A DNA stretch of 64,000 nucleotides from UBA4781 sp963556045. Lineage in GTDB: Bacteria > Chloroflexota > Anaerolineae > Anaerolineales > Anaerolineaceae. The stretch is from positions 744,001 through 808,000 of the forward strand of contig CAUVYA020000002.1 of the NCBI GenBank assembly GCA_963556045.3, given 5' to 3'. Positions 51,386 to 60,221 of the stretch are shown here, one piece after another. Both the position numbers and the translations under genes were made by a program. Numbering within the stretch: the stretch's first letter is position 1; the number at the start of each line of letters is the position of its first letter. The notes below the pieces were generated by a model. That model was given only the letters and a program-made list of their open reading frames with translations. It did not search any database and was not told where the DNA came from.

Positions 51386-51472
51386 GGTACACATGACTGG
51401 TCCCTTCTGCGGCTCAGGTAATGCCTGTACTGCATAAGAGGAGACTTGCTTAGAAAAGGAGACAGCAGCGTC

Positions 51473-51745
51473 ATGGGAATGACAAAAGAGGAAAAACTAA
51501 AAATAATTGAGAATTACAAAAAACACGAAGGTGATACCGGTTCAACCGAAGTACAAATCGCTCTTCTCACAAATCGCATCACCCAATTAACCGAACATTT
51601 AAAAATTCACAAACATGATGAATCCTCACGTCGGGGATTACTCAAACTAGTCGGTCAGCGTCGACGATTTCTCGCATACTTGAAGAAAAAAGACTATCAG
51701 AAATATCTGGAAGTTACCGAAAGTTTGAAGATCAGAAAAAAATAA
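51473..51745 (+). CDS. rpsO: 30S ribosomal protein S15
   Basis: S15 binds 16S rRNA early in small-subunit assembly. From ATG 51473 the protein has 90 residues, the usual size, beginning MGMTKEEKLKIIENYKKHE with the family segments GDTGSTEVQIALLT and HDESSRRGLLKLVGQRRR. ATG 51479 is also possible, but GGAG at 51458 is better spaced for 51473. The gene pairs with pnp as in many bacteria, separated by a terminator hairpin. Confidence 0.95.
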   Translation: MGMTKEEKLKIIENYKKHEGDTGSTEVQIALLTNRITQLTEHLKIHKHDESSRRGLLKLVGQRRRFLAYLKKKDYQKYLEVTESLKIRKK

Positions 51746-51762
51746 GGTAACAAACCCATCGT

Positions 51763-51794
51763 GAGTAGGTGGTTCTAAACCATCTACTCTTTTT
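51763..51794 (+). terminator. Hairpin terminator between rpsO and pnp
   Basis: GAGTAGGTGGTT pairs with AACCATCTACTC (one G-T pair) around three bases, followed by TTTTT. It limits read-through to pnp, and RNA processing in this leader may also regulate pnp. Confidence 0.85.
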
Positions 51795-51893
51795 GGGTCA
51801 ATTTCCGCAGGTTGGGCATTGAGAGATGATGAAAAACCGTTTTTCTTTATTTCTCAGTTCCTAACTGTGCGGGGAGAAAGAGAGTAAATAATA

Positions 51894-54101
51894 ATGCAAC
51901 AAAAAGCTAATAGCTATAGTGGTTCCATTGGAAACCACGAATTCACGTTTGAAACAGGAAAACTTGCCGGTCAGGCAGGTGGTGCAGTCACGCTGCGTGT
52001 TGGTGACACCGTACTTTTTGCCTCGGCAACCATGTCAAACGAAACCCGTGAAGGAATCGATTTCTTTCCACTCAGTGTGGAATATGAAGAGAAAATGTAT
52101 GCGGGTGGTCGTATTCCCGGTGGATTCTTCCGCCGTGAAGGACGCCCCAGTGATGATGCAGTGCTGATCGCACGCCTGACAGATCGTCCGCTGCGTCCAT
52201 TGTTCGATCAAAACATGCGCAATGAGGTTCAGGTTATCATGTTCCCCATCTCTTCTGATGGTGAAAACCCGCTGGATATCATGGCGATCAACGCAGCCTC
52301 AGCAGCAATGCTCATTTCTGATATCCCCTGGGCTGGTCCGGTGGGCGCAGTGCGCATTGGAAGAATTGATGGTGAATTTGTCATCGACCCGACCTTTGAA
52401 CAAACGGAAATCTCAGATCTCGACCTGCGTCTGGCAGGCACCAAAGATGCCATTTTGATGGTGGAATGCGGTTCGAACGAAGTCAGTGAAGATGATATGA
52501 TCGCAGCCATCAGCTTCGGGCATGAATCAATCCAGTCAGTCATTGAAGTGCAGGAAAAGATGGCTGCAGAAGTTGGAAAAACAAAGCGCGAAGTAAATGT
52601 GAAAACGATTGATGAAGCGCTTTTCAAACAGGTATATGATAAAGTCGCTGCATCCATTCAGGAAGCATTGGAAGCACCTCATTCCAAAGCGGAATTGGAT
52701 ATCGCTATCGATACCATCCAGAAAAACCTTCTGGCAGATTATGAGAATGAATCAGAAGATAACGCTGCCCTTCTGCATGATGCTGCTGAAGCATTTCATG
52801 ATACCTATAAAAAGGTCGTGCGTGATCGTATTCTGAATAAGTCCATCCGTCCGGATGGCAGAGACCCCAAACAGATCCGACCGATTTGGTGCGAAGTGGA
52901 TACAAGCCCGCGCGCACATGGTTCAGGTCTTTTCACCCGTGGAGAAACACAGGTTATGACCCTGGCTACTCTGGGAACACCCAAAGAAGCACAATCCATT
53001 GATGACCTCACACCCACCGAATCAAAACGCTACATCCATCACTACACCTTCCCCCCCTTCTCAACCGGTGAGGTGCAGCGATTGCGCCGTTCACGGCGTG
53101 AGATCGGGCACGGAGCACTGGCGGAACGAGCGCTGGTTCCGGTCCTCCCCGATATCAACACCTTCCCGTATACCATGCGTCTTGTGTCTGAAGTGTTTTC
53201 CTCAAACGGATCCACCTCTATGGCATCCGTTTGCGGGTCAACCCTGGCATTGATGGATACCGGTGTGCCTATTAAAGCGCCTGTAGCAGGAATTGCAATG
53301 GGTTTGATCAAAGAAGGCGAAAACTATACGGTTCTCACCGACATCCAGGGCTTAGAAGATCATCTCGGCGATATGGATTTCAAAGTCGCCGGCACGGCAG
53401 AGGGCATCACAGCCCTGCAGATGGATATCAAGATCAAAGGCATCACTCCTGAGATCATGTCGCAGGCTCTGGCGCAGGCTAAAGACGCTCGCCTCTTTAT
53501 CTTGGGTAAAATCACCGAGGTCATGGCAACCCCCAGACCCGAATTGAAAGAATTCGTGCCGCGTATCACCACCGTTCAAATTCCGGTTGACAAGATCGGC
53601 GCCATCATCGGACCCGGAGGAAAAACTATCCGTGCCATTCAGGAAGAGACCAAAACTCAGATTGATATTGCCGAAGATGGAACGGTATTCATTGCAGCCA
53701 CCGACAAAACCGATGAGATGAACGCTCGTGCATATATCGAGAGGTTGATCGAAACGCCTGTGCTGGGTCGCATCTATACCGGCAAGGTCACCAAAGTGGT
53801 TGATTTCGGCGCTTTTGTCGAGATCCTGCCCGGCGTTGAGGGATTGGTGCATATCTCGCAGCTCAGCCTTGAACACATCAAAACCGTTCAGGATGTTGCA
53901 GCCGAAGGAGATGAACTGTCTGTGATGATCACCGATATCGATTCCCGCTCCGGCAAAGTACGTCTTTCACACGTTGCAGCTCTGGAAGGCTGGAGCGTGG
54001 AAGAAGCGCGTGAGAATGACAAGCACCTCAACGGCAGCAACGATAAGAATAGTAGAAGTGGAAACCGAGGACGCAGCAGCAATAACCGTCGAAGAAGTTA
54101 A
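51894..54101 (+). CDS. pnp: Polyribonucleotide nucleotidyltransferase (PNPase)
   Basis: PNPase degrades RNA from the 3' end using phosphate and can add tails. The 735-residue protein has two RNase PH domains separated by a helical linker (first from residue 10, second from about 310 with RAHGSGLFTRGETQ), then a KH domain (VDKIGAIIGPGGKTIRAIQE) and an S1 domain (GRIYTGKVTKVVDFGAFVEI). The tail is rich in Asn, Arg and Ser. It is the last gene on this strand before the convergent murE. Confidence 0.96.
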   Translation: MQQKANSYSGSIGNHEFTFETGKLAGQAGGAVTLRVGDTVLFASATMSNETREGIDFFPLSVEYEEKMYAGGRIPGGFFRREGRPSDDAVLIARLTDRPLRPLFDQNMRNEVQVIMFPISSDGENPLDIMAINAASAAMLISDIPWAGPVGAVRIGRIDGEFVIDPTFEQTEISDLDLRLAGTKDAILMVECGSNEVSEDDMIAAISFGHESIQSVIEVQEKMAAEVGKTKREVNVKTIDEALFKQVYDKVAASIQEALEAPHSKAELDIAIDTIQKNLLADYENESEDNAALLHDAAEAFHDTYKKVVRDRILNKSIRPDGRDPKQIRPIWCEVDTSPRAHGSGLFTRGETQVMTLATLGTPKEAQSIDDLTPTESKRYIHHYTFPPFSTGEVQRLRRSRREIGHGALAERALVPVLPDINTFPYTMRLVSEVFSSNGSTSMASVCGSTLALMDTGVPIKAPVAGIAMGLIKEGENYTVLTDIQGLEDHLGDMDFKVAGTAEGITALQMDIKIKGITPEIMSQALAQAKDARLFILGKITEVMATPRPELKEFVPRITTVQIPVDKIGAIIGPGGKTIRAIQEETKTQIDIAEDGTVFIAATDKTDEMNARAYIERLIETPVLGRIYTGKVTKVVDFGAFVEILPGVEGLVHISQLSLEHIKTVQDVAAEGDELSVMITDIDSRSGKVRLSHVAALEGWSVEEARENDKHLNGSNDKNSRSGNRGRSSNNRRRS

Positions 54102-54125
54102 TATTTATTTCTATATCACATAATG

Positions 54126-54161
54126 ACAAAAGAGTCGGCTATGAGTCGACTCTTTTGTTTT
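54126..54161. terminator. Bidirectional terminator between pnp and murE
   Basis: ACAAAAGAGTCG pairs perfectly with CGACTCTTTTGT across a nine-base loop; Ts follow on the plus side and, by symmetry, A's precede. It sits exactly between the convergent ends of pnp and murE and can serve both. Confidence 0.87.
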
Positions 54162-55743
54162 AATCCTGTGTGGGAAGATAAGGCATCGCGGGACCAGCCG
54201 CTCCCTGCAATTCTGCCAGGGCTGCTTTCATGGCAATACGGTCATCCCAGGGGTATTCGGTTGTTTCAAAGCACATGGATTGCTCATGCCCTTTGCCGCA
54301 CACGATCACCAGATCGCCCTTCTTCGCTGACTGCAATGCCTTGCGGATGGCTTGTCCGCGATCGGGTACGACGAACAGGTTGTTTTCCAGCACGCCGCCG
54401 GCTGCCTGTGCCGCCCGGCTCATTTCACCCAGTATATCTTCCAGTTTTTCTGTGCGCGGGTCTTCAGCGGTCAGGATGCACATATCCGCCAGACGTACTC
54501 CCTCGGCAGCCATGATCCTACGCTTTTCACGGTCGCGCAATCCGGCTGAACCGAACACCACGATGACCCTGTTATCCGTCAGCTGACGCGCGGTTTCCAG
54601 GGTGACCTGTAGTGCGTTGGGAGTATGAGCAAAATCAACAATGGCAGTAAAGGTCTGCCCCATATCTATTTTTTCCATTCTACCGGGAATGCCTGGGAAG
54701 CTCGCAACCGCCTGCCGGATGGTGGTCAGATCAATGTTCAGCCCTATGGCAACAGCCGCGACCGCCGCCAAAATATTGGAGACATTGTACGCGCCAACCA
54801 GACCACTCCGGATTTCCATTTCCTGCCCCGCGACCTGCAAGTCGAGCTGCAATCCCTGCCTGGTTTGTTCTTCCCGCAGCACGGTAACATCCGCTGTGCC
54901 GGTTCTGCTGTATGCAATACAGCGGATGCGCTCCTCATCCAGGCGATCCACCATATCCTTCAACAGCGGGTACGAACGATCATCGCGGTTCATTACACCC
55001 AGGCGGATGTTGCCGACCGGCTTTTCCACTGTTTCCGGCAGCATGGTGAACAAACGTCCCTTGGTCTTTACATAATTCTCGTACGTTTTATGATAATCGA
55101 GGTGTTCGTGGGTAACGTTGGTGACCACCCCAATATCGTATTCACAGGCAGCGACACGGTGCTGGTCCAACCCGTGCGAGGTGGTCTCGAGCACCACATG
55201 TGTAAGCCCTGCCTGTACCATGCGCGCCAGCAATTCCTGCACCATGGGCGCTTCGGGGGTGGTGACATGGAATCCGGTATCAATATCTTCATCTCCCACC
55301 ACAGCGTTCACAGTTGAGACCATGCCTGCCTTAATACCGGCAGTTTTCAGAATATGATAGATGAGATTAGTGGTTGTCGTTTTTCCATCAGTGCCGGTGA
55401 CGCCAATGATGGTCATCTTACGCGCCGGAAAATCATAAAAAGCGGCAGAAAGGTACGCCAGCGCTATTCTGGCATCTTCCACCTGCAGGTATTTCTCGGG
55501 GATCTGATTAAGATATCGTTCCTGAGTGCCTACGATCAACGCTGCGCCTTTTTTTAACGCATTATCGATAAAAGTATGCCCATCGTAATACTCGCCTTCT
55601 ATGGCGACAAAGATGCTGCCTGTTTCCACTTTTCGCGAGTCAAATTCCACGCTGACAATGGGCTGCTCTGTTAACGGGGGAATTGGCGCCACAATACCGG
55701 GACAATTCCGTACCATCTCCTTCAGGGAGCGGTTCGGATTCAT
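54160..55743 (-). CDS. murE: UDP-N-acetylmuramyl-tripeptide synthetase (MurE)
   Basis: MurE adds the third, usually diamino, acid to UDP-MurNAc-L-Ala-D-Glu. From ATG 55743 (in an ATGA overlap with the upstream gene) the protein has 527 residues: DSRKVETGSIFVAIEG, the ATP loop GVTGTDGKTTT, TTPEAP, and a C-terminal domain with AEDPRTEKLEDIL and CGKGHEQSM. The diamino-acid motif is EDPR rather than the DNPR typical of meso-diaminopimelate enzymes, so the third residue (diaminopimelate, lysine or ornithine) is open. It lies 38 kb from the other mur genes. Confidence 0.93.
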   Translation of the reverse strand: MNPNRSLKEMVRNCPGIVAPIPPLTEQPIVSVEFDSRKVETGSIFVAIEGEYYDGHTFIDNALKKGAALIVGTQERYLNQIPEKYLQVEDARIALAYLSAAFYDFPARKMTIIGVTGTDGKTTTTNLIYHILKTAGIKAGMVSTVNAVVGDEDIDTGFHVTTPEAPMVQELLARMVQAGLTHVVLETTSHGLDQHRVAACEYDIGVVTNVTHEHLDYHKTYENYVKTKGRLFTMLPETVEKPVGNIRLGVMNRDDRSYPLLKDMVDRLDEERIRCIAYSRTGTADVTVLREEQTRQGLQLDLQVAGQEMEIRSGLVGAYNVSNILAAVAAVAIGLNIDLTTIRQAVASFPGIPGRMEKIDMGQTFTAIVDFAHTPNALQVTLETARQLTDNRVIVVFGSAGLRDREKRRIMAAEGVRLADMCILTAEDPRTEKLEDILGEMSRAAQAAGGVLENNLFVVPDRGQAIRKALQSAKKGDLVIVCGKGHEQSMCFETTEYPWDDRIAMKAALAELQGAAGPAMPYLPTQD

Positions 55744-56021
55744 TGCATTTCTTTCTCTGATTGTTCCTCTAACTCCTGGTTGATGGCAATCAGTTTTCGT
55801 TTGATGATCCCAAAATTGATCCATACGGTCAATGGCGCAGAAATGACCAATCCGATCAGCATGAACATGGGCTGCGAACCACGGGCAAGGTCAATGAGAT
55901 AACCAATACCGATCGCAACGGCAGCGATGCCGATGGTCACCAGGGCAACCGTCAGGTATTGTTTACGGATGGTTTTTTTGATCTTTTCATCCAGTTCGTT
56001 TGTGGTTTTTTTTGTATCCAT
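55740..56021 (-). CDS. Small two-helix membrane protein, AtpZ/AtpI-like
   Basis: The 93-residue protein has two hydrophobic helices (about 22-42 and 52-70) joined by GYLIDLARGSQPMFMLIGL. This matches the pattern of AtpZ/AtpI-type small subunits that help assemble ATP synthase or move Mg and Ca ions. No atp genes are present near it; instead it overlaps murE by four bases. The family assignment is tentative. Confidence 0.6.
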   Translation of the reverse strand: MDTKKTTNELDEKIKKTIRKQYLTVALVTIGIAAVAIGIGYLIDLARGSQPMFMLIGLVISAPLTVWINFGIIKRKLIAINQELEEQSEKEMQ

Positions 56022-56035
56022 AAGGGCAGATTATA

Positions 56036-56692
56036 TCATTCCTTGTTTCCTGCTTGGTTGTACCGTCGCCATAAAATGATTACGATACACACTAACCCAA
56101 TCAGTATATTAACCAGACGCCCCACACCTGCCTTCAATCCGAAGAAAGCATGAATATCCACACTGAAAGGGATGACCATGAGCGGTGCATATAGGCTTTG
56201 CGTTGTTTCTTCTCCCGCCGGGTAGAAAGTGACCCATAACCGACCGGTTTGCAGAGAACGGGAATCCGGTTGGACCTGCCATTGGAATTTGGTGGTTTGG
56301 TTGAACCGGAATGGGGTAAGCAGCGTTTTCCCCGGAAGCAGCTTCCCGTCGTCCATCTCCAGCCTGCCCTCGACGAACAAAGCCTGTTCTTCTTCACTGG
56401 CAGAGAGCATTGATTCACCATCATCCGGCACTAATGCCATGCTGACGAGAAATCTTTCGCCAAACCAGGCATTTTCCGGATAGCGGACAATAATATGATA
56501 ATTCTGCAGGATTTCCTGGATAAGCACTTCTACCGTGGAAGAAGGGGAGGAAAGTTCTTGCTCAGAAAAGAAATATTCTTTTTCGATAATGGGATGAATA
56601 GTATTGGTCAGGAAAAATCGCGAAGCGACACTTACAATTAATCCAATCGCTGCTACAATTTGTATGGAATCAAAACGGTCTCTTTTTTTCAT
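56036..56692 (-). CDS. Membrane-anchored protein of unknown function
   Basis: I do not recognise this 218-residue protein. It has one hydrophobic helix near residues 10-28 and another near the C-terminus (about 190-208), with a 160-residue polar region between that should lie outside the membrane. That region contains beta-rich stretches such as WFGERFLVSMALVPDDG and TGRLWVTFYPAGEE. It is 14 bases upstream of the AtpZ-like gene on the same strand, so it is probably the first gene of the murE operon. Confidence 0.6.
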   Translation of the reverse strand: MKKRDRFDSIQIVAAIGLIVSVASRFFLTNTIHPIIEKEYFFSEQELSSPSSTVEVLIQEILQNYHIIVRYPENAWFGERFLVSMALVPDDGESMLSASEEEQALFVEGRLEMDDGKLLPGKTLLTPFRFNQTTKFQWQVQPDSRSLQTGRLWVTFYPAGEETTQSLYAPLMVIPFSVDIHAFFGLKAGVGRLVNILIGLVCIVIILWRRYNQAGNKE

Positions 56693-56785
56693 TATGTACC
56701 ATCTACCGATAGAGTATAAAATACACAGGCGCCGCCGGCAACAAACTGCTACACTTAACCCATCTTATCACACAGGAGACATTTC

Positions 56786-58165
56786 ATGATAAAACATCCG
56801 CCCGAACCATTCCGCATCAAAATGGTGGAACCGATCCACTTGATCTCTCGAGAACAAAGAGAAAAAGCCATGCAAACCGCCGGCTATAATCTTTTCTCGC
56901 TAAAAGCCCGGGATGTATATATAGACTTATTAACAGATTCAGGCACGGGTGCCATGAGCCAGCATCAATGGGCAGCCATCATGGAAGGAGATGAATCCTA
57001 TGCAGGCGCTTCTTCATATTTCCACCTTCAAGAGGTTATGCAGCTCATCTTCGGCTTCGAATATTTTGTACCCACCCATCAGGGTCGTGCTGCAGAGAAC
57101 ATCCTCAGTGCCATTATGATAAAGCCGGGCAATATCATCCCCTCCAACATGCATTTTGATACAACCGATGCAAACATTCGCGCCAGAGGTGGTATTCCTG
57201 ATAACTGTGTGACTTCTGAGGCTTTCGACATCCATTCTTCGAATCCATTTAAAGGAAATATGGATCTGGAAAAATTGGAAAACGTGATCAAGACCGCCGG
57301 AGCACAAAATATTCCCTTCGGCTGTATTACCATCACCAACAACGCGGGCGGCGGGCAGCCGGTTTCCATGCAGAACATTAAAGATACAGCCGCTTTGTAT
57401 CACAAATATAATATTCCTTTTTTCATTGATTGCTGCCGCTACGCTGAAAACTGTTACTTTATTAAAAAGCGCGAAAGCGGTTATGAAAACAAATCTCTCC
57501 TGGAGATCACTAATGAGATCTTCTCCCTGGCTGACGGCGCGTTCATGAGCGCGAAAAAAGATGCCATTGTCAATATCGGCGGTTTCCTGGCAGTTCGTGA
57601 TAAAGACCTTTTTCAAGAAATCAGCAATGAATTAATATTGAGAGAAGGATTCATCACCTATGGAGGTCTGGCAGGCAGAGATCTGGAAGCAATGGCAGTC
57701 GGTTTGAAAGAAGGATTGGATGAGGATTACCTTACCTATCGCATCGGTCAGACTGCCTATCTTGGTCAACAGCTCATTGAAAAAGAAATTCCCATCATCG
57801 AGCCACCCGGCGGGCACGCCATCTATGTAGATGCCGGCTCATTTCTTGACCATATTCCACAAGCGGAATTTCCCGGGCAGGCTTTAGCCGCAGCACTTTA
57901 CCTGGAAGGTGGCATCCGCGGCATCGAAATCGGATCGGTGATGTTTGCCCATCCTGATCCTCACAGTGGAGATATGGTGTACCCCGAGCTGGAATTGGTC
58001 AGACTGGCGCTCCCACGCAGGGTGTACACGCAAAGCCATCTTGATTATGTTGTGGAAATATTCACGCATTTAAAGAGTCAACGGAAAAACCTGTGCGGTT
58101 ATACCATCACATACGCTCCCCCATTACTGCGCCACTTCACTGCCAGGTTTGAACCACTCTCCTGA
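56786..58165 (+). CDS. tnaA: Tryptophanase (tryptophan indole-lyase), beta-eliminating PLP enzyme
   Basis: The 459-residue enzyme belongs to the tryptophanase/tyrosine phenol-lyase family. It would split tryptophan into indole, pyruvate and ammonia. The PLP lysine is Lys258 in MSAKKDAIVNIGG, and THQGRAAENIL contacts the cofactor. Tyrosine phenol-lyases carry Arg in a MERG motif near the active site; here the segment is IEIGS, as in tryptophanases. AGGAGA precedes the ATG. No tnaC-like leader or permease gene is seen. Its stop touches the convergent mazG stop. Confidence 0.85.
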   Translation: MIKHPPEPFRIKMVEPIHLISREQREKAMQTAGYNLFSLKARDVYIDLLTDSGTGAMSQHQWAAIMEGDESYAGASSYFHLQEVMQLIFGFEYFVPTHQGRAAENILSAIMIKPGNIIPSNMHFDTTDANIRARGGIPDNCVTSEAFDIHSSNPFKGNMDLEKLENVIKTAGAQNIPFGCITITNNAGGGQPVSMQNIKDTAALYHKYNIPFFIDCCRYAENCYFIKKRESGYENKSLLEITNEIFSLADGAFMSAKKDAIVNIGGFLAVRDKDLFQEISNELILREGFITYGGLAGRDLEAMAVGLKEGLDEDYLTYRIGQTAYLGQQLIEKEIPIIEPPGGHAIYVDAGSFLDHIPQAEFPGQALAAALYLEGGIRGIEIGSVMFAHPDPHSGDMVYPELELVRLALPRRVYTQSHLDYVVEIFTHLKSQRKNLCGYTITYAPPLLRHFTARFEPLS

Positions 58166-59263
58166 TCATTTCAAGCGATTCTTTGCCTCATCCCAAAAGG
58201 CATCCAGTTCAACAAGGGAATACTCCGCAAAGGTTTTCCCTTGTTTTTCTACGCATTGCTCGATATATTCGAAACGGTTCGCAAAACGCTGTGCTGCATC
58301 GCGCAGAACTGATTCTGCATCAAAACCATGCCAGCGGATCAGATTAACGACCGCGAAAAGCACGTCTCCCAATTCCTTCCCCTGCTCTTTTTCATCTTTG
58401 GCGAGCTCCACTTCCTGTAATTCTTCCTGGATCTTTTGCTTGACGGGTTCCATGGTTTCCCAGTCAAATCCTACCCGCGCAGCTCTTTTTTGATAAGCCT
58501 GTGCCAGTGACAGAGCCGGCATACTGGTGGGGACGGAGCGTAATATGCGCTGTTCTTTGTGATTTTCTTTGCGTTCCTGGGCTTTCAATACCTCCCAGTT
58601 CTTGATCACTTCTTCTGACCCTGAAACAACGGTATTTGCAAAAATATGAGGGTGACGATAAATCAGTTTTTTCTGTATCCCGGTTACGATATCTTCCAAA
58701 TTGAAATTCCCCTGCTCTGAAGCGATCTGTGCATGCAGTACAATTTGCAGCAGCAGGTCACCAAACTCTTCTTCCATTTCTGTACGATCTTCACGATCCA
58801 GAGCACTCAACACTTCATAGGTTTCTTCCAGAAGATTGGGACGCAGGCTCTGGTGGGTTTGCTCCCTATCCCATGGGCATCCGTCTGCTGAACGTAAATG
58901 GGCTACCTGTTCTTGAAAATCCAGCAAGGAGAACTTTTCCTGGCTCGCCATGATTAATATACCATCCGCAGGGTTGACTGTTTTAAGAGCATCTATCTTA
59001 GACACTTCTATCCGATTTTGGTTAACCACCTGTGCATCAACATCAAATCGAAGGAATATGACAGAATGCTGATCAGAATGGATCGTCCTTGTTAATTGCT
59101 GTAGTTTCTCTAAGTCTTTATTTGTTTTAATCCCAAAAACTAACACATTCTGATTGCTTGAGAAAGTCGCCGAATATTTATCTTTTATTTCACTCCATGG
59201 AACAATTGACAGATATTCATCGCTCAAGGCAAGTGCTGTATGTAGAATGTGAGTATCAATCAT
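58166..59263 (-). CDS. mazG: Nucleoside triphosphate pyrophosphohydrolase MazG with N-terminal extension
   Basis: MazG hydrolyses nucleoside triphosphates to monophosphates and pyrophosphate, cleaning the nucleotide pool. The enzyme part spans about 110-365: LRSADGCPWDREQTHQSLRP, then LLEETYEVLSAL and EEEFGDLLLQIVLHAQIA of the first MazG domain, and EELQEVELA with ELGDVLFAVVNLIRW of the second. Residues 1-109 are an extra region with no clear motif, which may be a worn half of the methylase domain found in YabN-type fusions. It has its own unit after the rpsI terminator. Confidence 0.88.
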   Translation of the reverse strand: MIDTHILHTALALSDEYLSIVPWSEIKDKYSATFSSNQNVLVFGIKTNKDLEKLQQLTRTIHSDQHSVIFLRFDVDAQVVNQNRIEVSKIDALKTVNPADGILIMASQEKFSLLDFQEQVAHLRSADGCPWDREQTHQSLRPNLLEETYEVLSALDREDRTEMEEEFGDLLLQIVLHAQIASEQGNFNLEDIVTGIQKKLIYRHPHIFANTVVSGSEEVIKNWEVLKAQERKENHKEQRILRSVPTSMPALSLAQAYQKRAARVGFDWETMEPVKQKIQEELQEVELAKDEKEQGKELGDVLFAVVNLIRWHGFDAESVLRDAAQRFANRFEYIEQCVEKQGKTFAEYSLVELDAFWDEAKNRLK

Positions 59264-59297
59264 TAATATCCTCGCTTATATATGCTATCTGAACCCC

Positions 59298-59337
59298 AAA
59301 ATTATACTACCCGCTTCGTAATGTTGAAGCGGGTAGT
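59298..59337 (-). terminator. Intrinsic terminator after rpsI (minus strand)
   Basis: ACTACCCGCTTC and GAAGCGGGTAGT form a perfect 12-base stem with an eight-base loop; on the minus strand an AT-rich segment ending in TTTT follows. It ends the ribosomal run before mazG. Confidence 0.85.
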
Positions 59338-59365
59338 AATTTTCAGGAAAAAGAAATTTGCAGTT

Positions 59366-59761
59366 CTAGCGTTTGGTATAGGTTGGAGCCTTACGAGCAC
59401 GTTTCAAACCTGGTTTCTTGCGTTCCTTCTCGCGTGGATCACGAGTAAGTAATCGGTTGCGGCGGAGAACAGTTACATAATCAGGATTCATTTTTGTAAA
59501 TGCACGGGCTAAACCAAGTTGTACAGCGTCGGTTTGACCATTCACGCCTCCACCGGATACGATCACACTAACATCATATTGAGACTGATTCTCTCCAACC
59601 GCCTCAAAGGGCGCCAGAATCGTGTCAGGATCTCCATAGCGGGTAAAATATTCTGCAAGGGTCTTTTGATTCACAACGAAGTTGCCGGTTCCGGCACTGA
59701 TGCGAACACGTGCTGTTGCGGTTTTCCTTCGACCAATTCCTTCGTAATATTGAGCAGCCAT
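59366..59761 (-). CDS. rpsI: 30S ribosomal protein S9
   Basis: S9 is a 131-residue small-subunit protein whose C-terminal tail reaches the decoding site. It has the family start YYEGIGRRKTATARV, GGGVNGQTDAVQLGLARA, and the tail KKPGLKRARKAPTYTKR ending in the lysine-arginine pair of S9. It is the last gene of the run, 14 bases after rplM. Confidence 0.96.
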   Translation of the reverse strand: MAAQYYEGIGRRKTATARVRISAGTGNFVVNQKTLAEYFTRYGDPDTILAPFEAVGENQSQYDVSVIVSGGGVNGQTDAVQLGLARAFTKMNPDYVTVLRRNRLLTRDPREKERKKPGLKRARKAPTYTKR

Positions 59762-59775
59762 TTATTAATTCTCCT

Positions 59776-60201
59776 TCATTTCACCAGTTTGGGATTCTGC
59801 CCTGTATGAGGGTGGGTATTTCCACTATATACACGCAATCGTTTGATGACCTGCCGTCCATATTTATTGTGCGGGATCATCCCCCAAACAGCTTTTGTAA
59901 TTACGCGATCAGGATGTTTCGCCAGCATATCAGGCATTTTGATCGCTTTTAAACCACCCGGATAATTGGAATGGCTGTAATAGACTTTTTCTTCCATTCT
60001 CTTTGGGTTGATCAATACTTTTTCAGCGTTAATCACAACCACATGATCACCCATTAATACACCAGGTGTAAAAGTGGGTTTATTCTTACCCAGCAAATGA
60101 TTTGCTATTTCTCCGGCAATTCTTCCAAGACTCTGGTTAGTTGCATCAAACAGAACCCATTCTGATTCCGGTTTTCCTTTTAAGACAAACGTCTTTTCCA
60201 C
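59776..60201 (-). CDS. rplM: 50S ribosomal protein L13
   Basis: L13 (141 residues) binds 23S rRNA early in large-subunit assembly. Recognisable segments are WVLFDATNQSLGRIAGEIA, GDHVVVINAEKVL, and AVWGMIPHNKYGRQVIKRL. It precedes rpsI, as in nearly all bacteria. Confidence 0.96.
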   Translation of the reverse strand: MEKTFVLKGKPESEWVLFDATNQSLGRIAGEIANHLLGKNKPTFTPGVLMGDHVVVINAEKVLINPKRMEEKVYYSHSNYPGGLKAIKMPDMLAKHPDRVITKAVWGMIPHNKYGRQVIKRLRVYSGNTHPHTGQNPKLVK

Positions 60202-60221
60202 TATTTCTATCTCCTAAATCT

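Noticed and set aside
54625..55317. Open frame of 230 codons on the plus strand opposite murE
   Set aside because: It is antisense to the conserved core of murE, has no ribosome site and no recognisable domain.
57014..57616. Open frame of 200 codons on the minus strand inside tnaA
   Set aside because: Antisense shadow of the PLP-enzyme core.
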